A stretch of DNA of 64,000 bases from Auanema rhodensis (Eukaryota; Nematoda; Chromadorea; Rhabditida; Rhabditidae): NCBI GenBank assembly GCA_964057225.1, contig OZ059900.1, positions 23,823,638-23,887,637 on the forward strand, written 5' to 3'. Shown here piece after piece: positions 1 to 11,628 of this stretch. Every line of letters starts with the position of its first letter. The first letter of the stretch is position 1. The notes under the pieces were generated by a model. That model worked only from the letters and a program-made list of their open reading frames with translations, ran no database searches and was not told the origin of the DNA. The position numbers and the translations under genes are program-made.

Positions 1-13
1 ATATTTTATTATG

Positions 14-25
14 CTGGAAAACCAG
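14..25. other. Short hairpin in monomer (4-bp stem, AAAA loop)
   Basis: CTGG, AAAA, CCAG form a perfect small stem-loop present in nearly every copy. Exceptions seen: GAAAACCCG in the monomers at 4105 and 9919, ATACTGG in those at 50353 and 51524, and GAAAACTAG in the one at 53866. Function unknown; too short to claim any. Confidence 0.5.
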
Positions 26-175
26 TTTTTGGAAATTTCGCTGTAAACAAGGTTTTGACTTACGATTTCATGTGTTCAAACTCATGCAATGTCAATGAAA
101 CTTAGCTCAAAATTGTTCGTACAACGTCTAGTTCCACTTTCACGACAAAAAAACAGGGGTTAGAAAATTAAGGAA

Positions 176-212
176 ATTAGCATATTCTGAGGGCACGCCC
201 CTTATGGCTAAT
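176..212. other. Nested dyad (hairpin-forming) in GC-rich core of monomer
   Basis: ATTAGCATA at 176-184 is complementary to TATGGCTAAT at 203-212 with one bulged G. Inside it GGG at 191-193 pairs with CCC at 198-200 around CACG. The stretch recurs in every full monomer. The 149-bp units have lost its left arm: their deletion endpoint falls on the TTATG at 202-206 of the right arm. Variants change the inner symmetry: G197 to A breaks it, while A195 to G or C196 to T makes a full GGGCGCGCCC or GGGCATGCCC palindrome. Confidence 0.6.
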
Positions 213-219
213 ATTGATT

Positions 220-229
220 AAATCGATTT
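220..229. other. 10-bp palindrome AAATCGATTT in monomer
   Basis: A perfect palindrome containing the hexamer ATCGAT, conserved in almost all full and short units. The only change I noticed is in the short unit at 39822 (TCTATT). It is a plausible site for a dimeric DNA-binding protein, but nothing in the window tests that. Confidence 0.5.
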
Positions 230-2037
230 TTGTTCATATGAGTCGTCAAATGCAACGAATTTCAGCGTGTTACATACTAATATGAAGCATTTTACATGCT
301 GAACACTAGAAAAATACAAAAACACAGTATTTCCCATGAGAAATATTTTATTATGCTGGAAAACCAGTTTTTGGAAATTTCGCTGTAAACAAGGTTTTGA
401 CTTACGATTTCATGTGTTCAAACTCATGCAATGTCAATGAAACCTAGCTCAAAATTGTTCGTACAACGTCTAGTTCCACTTTCACGACAAAAAAACAGGG
501 GTTAGAAAATTAAGGAAATTAGCATATTCTGAGGGCACACCCCTTATGGCTAATATTGATTAAATCGATTTTTGTTCATATGAGTCGTCAAATGCAACGA
601 ATTTCAGCGTGTTACATACTAAAATGAAGCATTTTACATGCTGAACACTAGAAAAATACAAAAACACAGTATTTCCCATGAGAAATATTTTATTATGCTG
701 GAAAACCAGTTTTTGGAAATTTCGCTGTAAACAAGGTTTTGACTTACGATTTCATGTGTTCAAACTCATGCAATGTCAATGAAACCTAGCTCAAAATTGT
801 TCGTACAACGTCTAGTTCCACTTTCACGACAAAAAAACAGGGGTTAGAAAATTAAGGAAATTAGCATATTCTGAGGGCACGCCCCTTATGGCTAATATTG
901 ATTAAATCGATTTTTGTTCATATGAGTCGTCGAATGCAACGAATTTCAGCGTGTTACATACTAAAATGAAGCATTTTACATGCTGAACACTAGGAAAATA
1001 CGAAAACACAGTATTTCCCATGAGAAATATTTTATTATGCTGGAAAACCAGTTTTTGGAAATTTCGCTGTAAACAAGGTTTTGACTTACGATTTCATGTG
1101 TTCAAACTCATGCAATGTCAATGAAACTTAGCTCAAAATTGTTCGTACAACGTCTAGTTCCACTTTCACGACAAAAAAACAGGGGCTAGAAAATTAAGGA
1201 AATTAGCATATTCTGAGGGCACGCCCCTTATGGCTAATATTGATTAAATCGATTTTTGTTCATATGAGTCGTCAAATGCAACGAATTTCAGCGTGTTACA
1301 TACTAATATGAAGCATTTTACATGCTGAACACTAGAAAAATACAAAAACACAGTATTTCCCATGAGAAATATTTTATTATGCTGGAAAACCAGTTTTTGG
1401 AAATTTCGCTGTAAACAAGGTTTTGACTTACGATTTCATGTGTTCAAACTCATGCAATGTCAATGAAACGTAGCTCAAAATTGTTCGTACAACGTCTAGT
1501 TCCACTTTCACGACAAAAAAACAGGGGTTAGAAAATTAAGGAAATTAGCATATTCTGAGGGCACGCCCCTTATGGCTAATATTGATTAAATCGATTTTTG
1601 TTCATATGATTCGTCAAATGCAACGAATTTCAGCGTGTTACATACTAAAATGAAGCATTTTACATGCTGAACACTAGAAAAATACGAAAACACAGTATTT
1701 CCCATGAGAAATATTTTATTATGCTGGAAAACCAGTTTTTGGAAATTTCGCTGTAAACAAGGTTTTGACTTACGATTTCATGTGTTCAAACTCATGCAAT
1801 GTCAATGAAACCTAGCTCAAAAATGTTCGTACAACGTCTAGTTCCACTTTCACGACAAAAAAACAGGGGTTAGAAAATTAAGGAAATTAGCATATTCTGA
1901 GGGCACGCCCCTTATGGCTAATATTGATTAAATCGATTTTTGTTCATATGAGTCGTCAAATGCAACGAATTTCAGCGTGTTACATACTAAAATGAAGCAT
2001 TTTACATGCTGAACACTAGAAAAATACAAAAACACAG

Positions 2038-2055
2038 TATTTCTCATGAGAAATA
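2038..2055. other. Perfect 18-bp palindrome made by the T334 variant
   Basis: TATTTCTCATGAGAAATA reads the same on both strands. The usual monomer has C at position 334 and is palindromic but for that one base. The T form also closes monomers starting at 2053, 3763, 4105, 7525, 7867, 9577, 9919, 11971, 12313, 13339, 13681, 19154, 29905 and 43541. Confidence 0.8.
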
Positions 2056-3762
2056 TTTTATTATGCTGGAAAACCAGTTTTTGGAAATTTCTCTGTAAAC
2101 AAGGTTTTGACTTACGATTTCATGTGTTCAAACTCATGCAATGTCTATGAAACCTAGCTCAAAATTGTTTGTACAACGTCTAGTTCCACTTTCACGACAA
2201 AAAAACAGGGGTTAGAAAATTAAGGAAATTAGCATATTCTGAGGGCACGCCCCTTATGGCTAATATTGATTAAATCGATTTTTGTTCATATGAGTCGTCA
2301 AATGCAACGAATTTCAGCGTGTTACATACTAAAATGAAGCATTTTACATGCTGAACACTAGAAAAATACAAAAACACAGTATTTCTCATGAGAAATATTT
2401 TATTATGCTGGAAAACCAGTTTTTGGAAATTTCGCTGTAAACAAGGTTTTGACTTACGATTTCATGTGTTCAAACTCATGCAATGTCAATGAAACCTAGC
2501 TCAAAATTGTTCGTACAACGTCTAGTTCCACTTTCACGACAAAAAAACAGGGGTTAGAAAATTAAGGAAATTAGCATATTCTGAGGGCACGCCCCTTATG
2601 GCTAATATTGATTAAATCGATTTTTGTTCATATGAGTCGTCAAATGCAACGAATTTCAGCGTGTTACATACTAAAATGAAGCATTTTACATGCTGAACAC
2701 TAGAAAAATACAAAAACACAGTATTTCCCATGAGAAATATTTTATTATGCTGGAAAACCAGTTTTTGGAAATTTCGCTGTAAACAAGGTTTTGACTTACG
2801 ATTTCATGTGTTCAAACTCATGCAATGTCAATGAAACCTAGCTCAAAATTGTTCGTACAACGTCTAGTTCCACTTTCACGACAAAAAAACAAGGGTTAGA
2901 AAATTAAGGAAATTAGCATATTCTGAGGGCACGCCCCTTATGGCTAATATTGATTAAATCGATTTTTGTTCATATGAGTCGTCGAATGCAACGAATTTCA
3001 GCGTGTTACATACTAAAATGAAGCATTTTACATGCTGAACACTAGAAAAATACAAAAACACAGTATTTCCCATGAGAAATATTTTATTATGCTGGAAAAC
3101 CAGTTTTTGGAAATTTCGCTGTAAACAAGGTTTTGACTTACGATTTCATGTGTTCAAACTCATGCAATGTCAATGAAACCTAGCTCAAAATTGTTCGTAC
3201 AACGTCTAGTTCCACTTTCACGACAAAAAAACAGGGGTTAGAAAATTAAGGAAATTAGCATATTCTGAGGGCACACCCCTTATGGCTAATATTGATTAAA
3301 TCGATTTTTGTTCATATGAGTCGTCAAATGCAACGAATTTCAGCGTGTTACATACTAAAATGAAGCATTTTACATGCTGAACACTAGAAAAATACAAAAA
3401 CACAGTATTTCCCATGAGAAATATTTTATTATGCTGGAAAACCAGTTTTTGGAAATTTCGCTGTAAACAAGGTTTTGACTTACGATTTCATGTGTTCAAA
3501 CTCATGCAATGTCAATGAAACCTAGCTCAAAATTGTTCGTACAACGTCTAGTTCCACTTTCACGACAAAAAAACAGGGGTTAGAAAATTAAGGAAATTAG
3601 CATATTCTGAGGGCACGCCCCTTATGGCTAATATTGATTAAATCGATTTTTGTTCATATGAGTCGTCGAATGCAACGAATTTCAGCGTGTTACATACTAA
3701 AATGAAGCATTTTACATGCTGAACACTAGAAAAATACAAAAACACAGTATTTCCCATGAGAA
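2053..3762 (+). repeat. Nested 5-monomer block inside the 17-mer (first)
   Basis: Monomers 7-11: TTTCTCTG/GTCTATG/TTGTTTG, a plain copy, AAGGGTTAG+GTCGAATG, CACACCCC, GTCGAATG. The same order returns six monomers (2052 bp) later at 4105-5814, with private changes there (AACCCG, ACTTACTATT). The 17-mer therefore itself grew by an internal block duplication before it was duplicated. Confidence 0.85.
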
Positions 3763-4104
3763 ATATTTTATTATGCTGGAAAACCAGTTTTTGGAAATTT
3801 CGCTGTAAACAAGGTTTTGACTTACGATTTCATGTGTTCAAACTCATGCAATGTCAATGAAACCTAGCTCAAAATTGTTCGTACAACGTCTAGTTCCACT
3901 TTCACGACAAAAAAACAGGGGTTAGAAAATTAAGGAAATTAGCATATTCTGAGGGCACGCCCCTTATGGCTAATATTGATTAAATCGATTTTTGTTCATA
4001 TGAGTCGTCAAATGCAACGAATTTCAGCGTGTTACATACTAAAATGAAGCATTTTACATGCTGAACACTAGAAAAATACAAAAACACAGTATTTCTCATG
4101 AGAA

Positions 4105-5814
4105 ATATTTTATTATGCTGGAAAACCCGTTTTTGGAAATTTCTCTGTAAACAAGGTTTTGACTTACGATTTCATGTGTTCAAACTCATGCAATGTCTAT
4201 GAAACCTAGCTCAAAATTGTTTGTACAACGTCTAGTTCCACTTTCACGACAAAAAAACAGGGGTTAGAAAATTAAGGAAATTAGCATATTCTGAGGGCAC
4301 GCCCCTTATGGCTAATATTGATTAAATCGATTTTTGTTCATATGAGTCGTCAAATGCAACGAATTTCAGCGTGTTACATACTAAAATGAAGCATTTTACA
4401 TGCTGAACACTAGAAAAATACAAAAACACAGTATTTCTCATGAGAAATATTTTATTATGCTGGAAAACCAGTTTTTGGAAATTTCGCTGTAAACAAGGTT
4501 TTGACTTACGATTTCATGTGTTCAAACTCATGCAATGTCAATGAAACCTAGCTCAAAATTGTTCGTACAACGTCTAGTTCCACTTTCACGACAAAAAAAC
4601 AGGGGTTAGAAAATTAAGGAAATTAGCATATTCTGAGGGCACGCCCCTTATGGCTAATATTGATTAAATCGATTTTTGTTCATATGAGTCGTCAAATGCA
4701 ACGAATTTCAGCGTGTTACATACTAAAATGAAGCATTTTACATGCTGAACACTAGAAAAATACAAAAACACAGTATTTCCCATGAGAAATATTTTATTAT
4801 GCTGGAAAACCAGTTTTTGGAAATTTCGCTGTAAACAAGGTTTTGACTTACGATTTCATGTGTTCAAACTCATGCAATGTCAATGAAACCTAGCTCAAAA
4901 TTGTTCGTACAACGTCTAGTTCCACTTTCACGACAAAAAAACAAGGGTTAGAAAATTAAGGAAATTAGCATATTCTGAGGGCACGCCCCTTATGGCTAAT
5001 ATTGATTAAATCGATTTTTGTTCATATGAGTCGTCGAATGCAACGAATTTCAGCGTGTTACATACTAAAATGAAGCATTTTACATGCTGAACACTAGAAA
5101 AATACAAAAACACAGTATTTCCCATGAGAAATATTTTATTATGCTGGAAAACCAGTTTTTGGAAATTTCGCTGTAAACAAGGTTTTGACTTACTATTTCA
5201 TGTGTTCAAACTCATGCAATGTCAATGAAACCTAGCTCAAAATTGTTCGTACAACGTCTAGTTCCACTTTCACGACAAAAAAACAGGGGTTAGAAAATTA
5301 AGGAAATTAGCATATTCTGAGGGCACACCCCTTATGGCTAATATTGATTAAATCGATTTTTGTTCATATGAGTCGTCAAATGCAACGAATTTCAGCGTGT
5401 TACATACTAAAATGAAGCATTTTACATGCTGAACACTAGAAAAATACAAAAACACAGTATTTCCCATGAGAAATATTTTATTATGCTGGAAAACCAGTTT
5501 TTGGAAATTTCGCTGTAAACAAGGTTTTGACTTACGATTTCATGTGTTCAAACTCATGCAATGTCAATGAAACCTAGCTCAAAATTGTTCGTACAACGTC
5601 TAGTTCCACTTTCACGACAAAAAAACAGGGGTTAGAAAATTAAGGAAATTAGCATATTCTGAGGGCACGCCCCTTATGGCTAATATTGATTAAATCGATT
5701 TTTGTTCATATGAGTCGTCGAATGCAACGAATTTCAGCGTGTTACATACTAAAATGAAGCATTTTACATGCTGAACACTAGAAAAATACAAAAACACAGT
5801 ATTTCCCATGAGAA
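4105..5814 (+). repeat. Nested 5-monomer block inside the 17-mer (second)
   Basis: Same marker order as 2053-3762 at an offset of 2052 bp, with private substitutions AACCCGTTT in its first monomer and ACTTACTATTTC in its fourth. These private changes are kept in the copy at 9919-11628, which fixes the order of events: nested duplication, then substitution, then 5814-bp duplication. Confidence 0.85.
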
Positions 5815-8800
5815 ATATTTTATTATGCTGGAAAACCAGTTTTTGGAAATTTCGCTGTAAACAAGGTTTTGACTTACGATTTCATGTGTTCAAACTCATG
5901 CAATGTCAATGAAACTTAGCTCAAAATTGTTCGTACAACGTCTAGTTCCACTTTCACGACAAAAAAACAGGGGTTAGAAAATTAAGGAAATTAGCATATT
6001 CTGAGGGCACGCCCCTTATGGCTAATATTGATTAAATCGATTTTTGTTCATATGAGTCGTCAAATGCAACGAATTTCAGCGTGTTACATACTAATATGAA
6101 GCATTTTACATGCTGAACACTAGAAAAATACAAAAACACAGTATTTCCCATGAGAAATATTTTATTATGCTGGAAAACCAGTTTTTGGAAATTTCGCTGT
6201 AAACAAGGTTTTGACTTACGATTTCATGTGTTCAAACTCATGCAATGTCAATGAAACCTAGCTCAAAATTGTTCGTACAACGTCTAGTTCCACTTTCACG
6301 ACAAAAAAACAGGGGTTAGAAAATTAAGGAAATTAGCATATTCTGAGGGCACACCCCTTATGGCTAATATTGATTAAATCGATTTTTGTTCATATGAGTC
6401 GTCAAATGCAACGAATTTCAGCGTGTTACATACTAAAATGAAGCATTTTACATGCTGAACACTAGAAAAATACAAAAACACAGTATTTCCCATGAGAAAT
6501 ATTTTATTATGCTGGAAAACCAGTTTTTGGAAATTTCGCTGTAAACAAGGTTTTGACTTACGATTTCATGTGTTCAAACTCATGCAATGTCAATGAAACC
6601 TAGCTCAAAATTGTTCGTACAACGTCTAGTTCCACTTTCACGACAAAAAAACAGGGGTTAGAAAATTAAGGAAATTAGCATATTCTGAGGGCACGCCCCT
6701 TATGGCTAATATTGATTAAATCGATTTTTGTTCATATGAGTCGTCGAATGCAACGAATTTCAGCGTGTTACATACTAAAATGAAGCATTTTACATGCTGA
6801 ACACTAGGAAAATACGAAAACACAGTATTTCCCATGAGAAATATTTTATTATGCTGGAAAACCAGTTTTTGGAAATTTCGCTGTAAACAAGGTTTTGACT
6901 TACGATTTCATGTGTTCAAACTCATGCAATGTCAATGAAACTTAGCTCAAAATTGTTCGTACAACGTCTAGTTCCACTTTCACGACAAAAAAACAGGGGC
7001 TAGAAAATTAAGGAAATTAGCATATTCTGAGGGCACGCCCCTTATGGCTAATATTGATTAAATCGATTTTTGTTCATATGAGTCGTCAAATGCAACGAAT
7101 TTCAGCGTGTTACATACTAATATGAAGCATTTTACATGCTGAACACTAGAAAAATACAAAAACACAGTATTTCCCATGAGAAATATTTTATTATGCTGGA
7201 AAACCAGTTTTTGGAAATTTCGCTGTAAACAAGGTTTTGACTTACGATTTCATGTGTTCAAACTCATGCAATGTCAATGAAACGTAGCTCAAAATTGTTC
7301 GTACAACGTCTAGTTCCACTTTCACGACAAAAAAACAGGGGTTAGAAAATTAAGGAAATTAGCATATTCTGAGGGCACGCCCCTTATGGCTAATATTGAT
7401 TAAATCGATTTTTGTTCATATGATTCGTCAAATGCAACGAATTTCAGCGTGTTACATACTAAAATGAAGCATTTTACATGCTGAACACTAGAAAAATACG
7501 AAAACACAGTATTTCCCATGAGAAATATTTTATTATGCTGGAAAACCAGTTTTTGGAAATTTCGCTGTAAACAAGGTTTTGACTTACGATTTCATGTGTT
7601 CAAACTCATGCAATGTCAATGAAACCTAGCTCAAAAATGTTCGTACAACGTCTAGTTCCACTTTCACGACAAAAAAACAGGGGTTAGAAAATTAAGGAAA
7701 TTAGCATATTCTGAGGGCACGCCCCTTATGGCTAATATTGATTAAATCGATTTTTGTTCATATGAGTCGTCAAATGCAACGAATTTCAGCGTGTTACATA
7801 CTAAAATGAAGCATTTTACATGCTGAACACTAGAAAAATACAAAAACACAGTATTTCTCATGAGAAATATTTTATTATGCTGGAAAACCAGTTTTTGGAA
7901 ATTTCTCTGTAAACAAGGTTTTGACTTACGATTTCATGTGTTCAAACTCATGCAATGTCTATGAAACCTAGCTCAAAATTGTTTGTACAACGTCTAGTTC
8001 CACTTTCACGACAAAAAAACAGGGGTTAGAAAATTAAGGAAATTAGCATATTCTGAGGGCACGCCCCTTATGGCTAATATTGATTAAATCGATTTTTGTT
8101 CATATGAGTCGTCAAATGCAACGAATTTCAGCGTGTTACATACTAAAATGAAGCATTTTACATGCTGAACACTAGAAAAATACAAAAACACAGTATTTCT
8201 CATGAGAAATATTTTATTATGCTGGAAAACCAGTTTTTGGAAATTTCGCTGTAAACAAGGTTTTGACTTACGATTTCATGTGTTCAAACTCATGCAATGT
8301 CAATGAAACCTAGCTCAAAATTGTTCGTACAACGTCTAGTTCCACTTTCACGACAAAAAAACAGGGGTTAGAAAATTAAGGAAATTAGCATATTCTGAGG
8401 GCACGCCCCTTATGGCTAATATTGATTAAATCGATTTTTGTTCATATGAGTCGTCAAATGCAACGAATTTCAGCGTGTTACATACTAAAATGAAGCATTT
8501 TACATGCTGAACACTAGAAAAATACAAAAACACAGTATTTCCCATGAGAAATATTTTATTATGCTGGAAAACCAGTTTTTGGAAATTTCGCTGTAAACAA
8601 GGTTTTGACTTACGATTTCATGTGTTCAAACTCATGCAATGTCAATGAAACCTAGCTCAAAATTGTTCGTACAACGTCTAGTTCCACTTTCACGACAAAA
8701 AAACAAGGGTTAGAAAATTAAGGAAATTAGCATATTCTGAGGGCACGCCCCTTATGGCTAATATTGATTAAATCGATTTTTGTTCATATGAGTCGTCGAA

Positions 8801-11628
8801 TGCAACGAATTTCAGCGTGTTACATACTAAAATGAAGCATTTTACATGCTGAACACTAGAAAAATACAAAAACACAGTATTTCCCATGAGAAATATTTTA
8901 TTATGCTGGAAAACCAGTTTTTGGAAATTTCGCTGTAAACAAGGTTTTGACTTACGATTTCATGTGTTCAAACTCATGCAATGTCAATGAAACCTAGCTC
9001 AAAATTGTTCGTACAACGTCTAGTTCCACTTTCACGACAAAAAAACAGGGGTTAGAAAATTAAGGAAATTAGCATATTCTGAGGGCACACCCCTTATGGC
9101 TAATATTGATTAAATCGATTTTTGTTCATATGAGTCGTCAAATGCAACGAATTTCAGCGTGTTACATACTAAAATGAAGCATTTTACATGCTGAACACTA
9201 GAAAAATACAAAAACACAGTATTTCCCATGAGAAATATTTTATTATGCTGGAAAACCAGTTTTTGGAAATTTCGCTGTAAACAAGGTTTTGACTTACGAT
9301 TTCATGTGTTCAAACTCATGCAATGTCAATGAAACCTAGCTCAAAATTGTTCGTACAACGTCTAGTTCCACTTTCACGACAAAAAAACAGGGGTTAGAAA
9401 ATTAAGGAAATTAGCATATTCTGAGGGCACGCCCCTTATGGCTAATATTGATTAAATCGATTTTTGTTCATATGAGTCGTCGAATGCAACGAATTTCAGC
9501 GTGTTACATACTAAAATGAAGCATTTTACATGCTGAACACTAGAAAAATACAAAAACACAGTATTTCCCATGAGAAATATTTTATTATGCTGGAAAACCA
9601 GTTTTTGGAAATTTCGCTGTAAACAAGGTTTTGACTTACGATTTCATGTGTTCAAACTCATGCAATGTCAATGAAACCTAGCTCAAAATTGTTCGTACAA
9701 CGTCTAGTTCCACTTTCACGACAAAAAAACAGGGGTTAGAAAATTAAGGAAATTAGCATATTCTGAGGGCACGCCCCTTATGGCTAATATTGATTAAATC
9801 GATTTTTGTTCATATGAGTCGTCAAATGCAACGAATTTCAGCGTGTTACATACTAAAATGAAGCATTTTACATGCTGAACACTAGAAAAATACAAAAACA
9901 CAGTATTTCTCATGAGAAATATTTTATTATGCTGGAAAACCCGTTTTTGGAAATTTCTCTGTAAACAAGGTTTTGACTTACGATTTCATGTGTTCAAACT
10001 CATGCAATGTCTATGAAACCTAGCTCAAAATTGTTTGTACAACGTCTAGTTCCACTTTCACGACAAAAAAACAGGGGTTAGAAAATTAAGGAAATTAGCA
10101 TATTCTGAGGGCACGCCCCTTATGGCTAATATTGATTAAATCGATTTTTGTTCATATGAGTCGTCAAATGCAACGAATTTCAGCGTGTTACATACTAAAA
10201 TGAAGCATTTTACATGCTGAACACTAGAAAAATACAAAAACACAGTATTTCTCATGAGAAATATTTTATTATGCTGGAAAACCAGTTTTTGGAAATTTCG
10301 CTGTAAACAAGGTTTTGACTTACGATTTCATGTGTTCAAACTCATGCAATGTCAATGAAACCTAGCTCAAAATTGTTCGTACAACGTCTAGTTCCACTTT
10401 CACGACAAAAAAACAGGGGTTAGAAAATTAAGGAAATTAGCATATTCTGAGGGCACGCCCCTTATGGCTAATATTGATTAAATCGATTTTTGTTCATATG
10501 AGTCGTCAAATGCAACGAATTTCAGCGTGTTACATACTAAAATGAAGCATTTTACATGCTGAACACTAGAAAAATACAAAAACACAGTATTTCCCATGAG
10601 AAATATTTTATTATGCTGGAAAACCAGTTTTTGGAAATTTCGCTGTAAACAAGGTTTTGACTTACGATTTCATGTGTTCAAACTCATGCAATGTCAATGA
10701 AACCTAGCTCAAAATTGTTCGTACAACGTCTAGTTCCACTTTCACGACAAAAAAACAAGGGTTAGAAAATTAAGGAAATTAGCATATTCTGAGGGCACGC
10801 CCCTTATGGCTAATATTGATTAAATCGATTTTTGTTCATATGAGTCGTCGAATGCAACGAATTTCAGCGTGTTACATACTAAAATGAAGCATTTTACATG
10901 CTGAACACTAGAAAAATACAAAAACACAGTATTTCCCATGAGAAATATTTTATTATGCTGGAAAACCAGTTTTTGGAAATTTCGCTGTAAACAAGGTTTT
11001 GACTTACTATTTCATGTGTTCAAACTCATGCAATGTCAATGAAACCTAGCTCAAAATTGTTCGTACAACGTCTAGTTCCACTTTCACGACAAAAAAACAG
11101 GGGTTAGAAAATTAAGGAAATTAGCATATTCTGAGGGCACACCCCTTATGGCTAATATTGATTAAATCGATTTTTGTTCATATGAGTCGTCAAATGCAAC
11201 GAATTTCAGCGTGTTACATACTAAAATGAAGCATTTTACATGCTGAACACTAGAAAAATACAAAAACACAGTATTTCCCATGAGAAATATTTTATTATGC
11301 TGGAAAACCAGTTTTTGGAAATTTCGCTGTAAACAAGGTTTTGACTTACGATTTCATGTGTTCAAACTCATGCAATGTCAATGAAACCTAGCTCAAAATT
11401 GTTCGTACAACGTCTAGTTCCACTTTCACGACAAAAAAACAGGGGTTAGAAAATTAAGGAAATTAGCATATTCTGAGGGCACGCCCCTTATGGCTAATAT
11501 TGATTAAATCGATTTTTGTTCATATGAGTCGTCGAATGCAACGAATTTCAGCGTGTTACATACTAAAATGAAGCATTTTACATGCTGAACACTAGAAAAA
11601 TACAAAAACACAGTATTTCCCATGAGAA
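5815..11628 (+). repeat. 17-monomer higher-order repeat, copy 2
   Basis: Every diagnostic variant of 1-5814 recurs at +5814, including rare ones such as AACGTAGC, AACCCGTTT (monomer at 9919) and ACTTACTATTTC (monomer at 10945). I noticed no difference between the copies by eye. The match fails in the following monomer, which lacks the T102 and ATATG variants expected for a third copy; the first mismatch is near 11729. Near-identity means a very recent duplication, or recent conversion. Confidence 0.95.

Larger units (their letters stand above)
1..342 (+). repeat. Representative 342-bp monomer with internal landmarks
   Basis: This first copy serves as the coordinate frame for all others. Landmarks: small hairpin CTGG-AAAA-CCAG at 14-25; A7 tract at 147-153 followed by CAGGGG; the GC-richest stretch and a nested dyad at 176-212; the 10-bp palindrome AAATCGATTT at 220-229; AGCAT-tttac-ATGCT at 286-300; the near-palindrome around CCCATGAG near the end; palindrome AAATATTT across the monomer boundary. 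Recurrent variable positions in this frame: 40, 53, 94, 102, 105, 106, 118, 128, 157, 181, 197, 207, 214, 240, 242, 244, 248, 287, 288, 310, 311, 315, 318 and 334. All reading frames carry stops in the usual monomer. The chosen start is arbitrary. Confidence 0.95.
1..5814 (+). repeat. 17-monomer higher-order repeat, copy 1
   Basis: Seventeen monomers (17 x 342 = 5814 bp) in an order of diagnostic variants that recurs exactly in the next 5814 bp. Markers in order include: T102 and T at the ATATG site (monomer 1), CACACCCC (2), GTCGTCGAATG plus TAGGAAAATACG (3), GGGGCTAG (4), AACGTAGC and GATTCGTC (5), AAAAATGTTCG (6), TTTCTCTG with GTCTATG (7), AAGGGTTAG (9), CACACCCC (10), AACCCGTTT (13), ACTTACTATTTC (16). 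The left end of the copy may lie outside the window. Confidence 0.95.

Noticed and set aside
36-52. CENP-B-box-like site (TTCG....A..CAAG) in the monomer
   Set aside because: Only 7 of 9 fixed positions of the box match; about one such match is expected by chance in a monomer read on both strands.
115-126. Pol III B-box-like GTTCG stretch
   Set aside because: Only the first half fits the B-box consensus and no A box at suitable spacing was seen; no tRNA-like fold.
1-11628. The 5814-bp duplication as certain assembly error
   Set aside because: It cannot be decided from sequence alone; recent duplication of HORs is common in satellites, so it is reported as a finding with a depth check and not dismissed.
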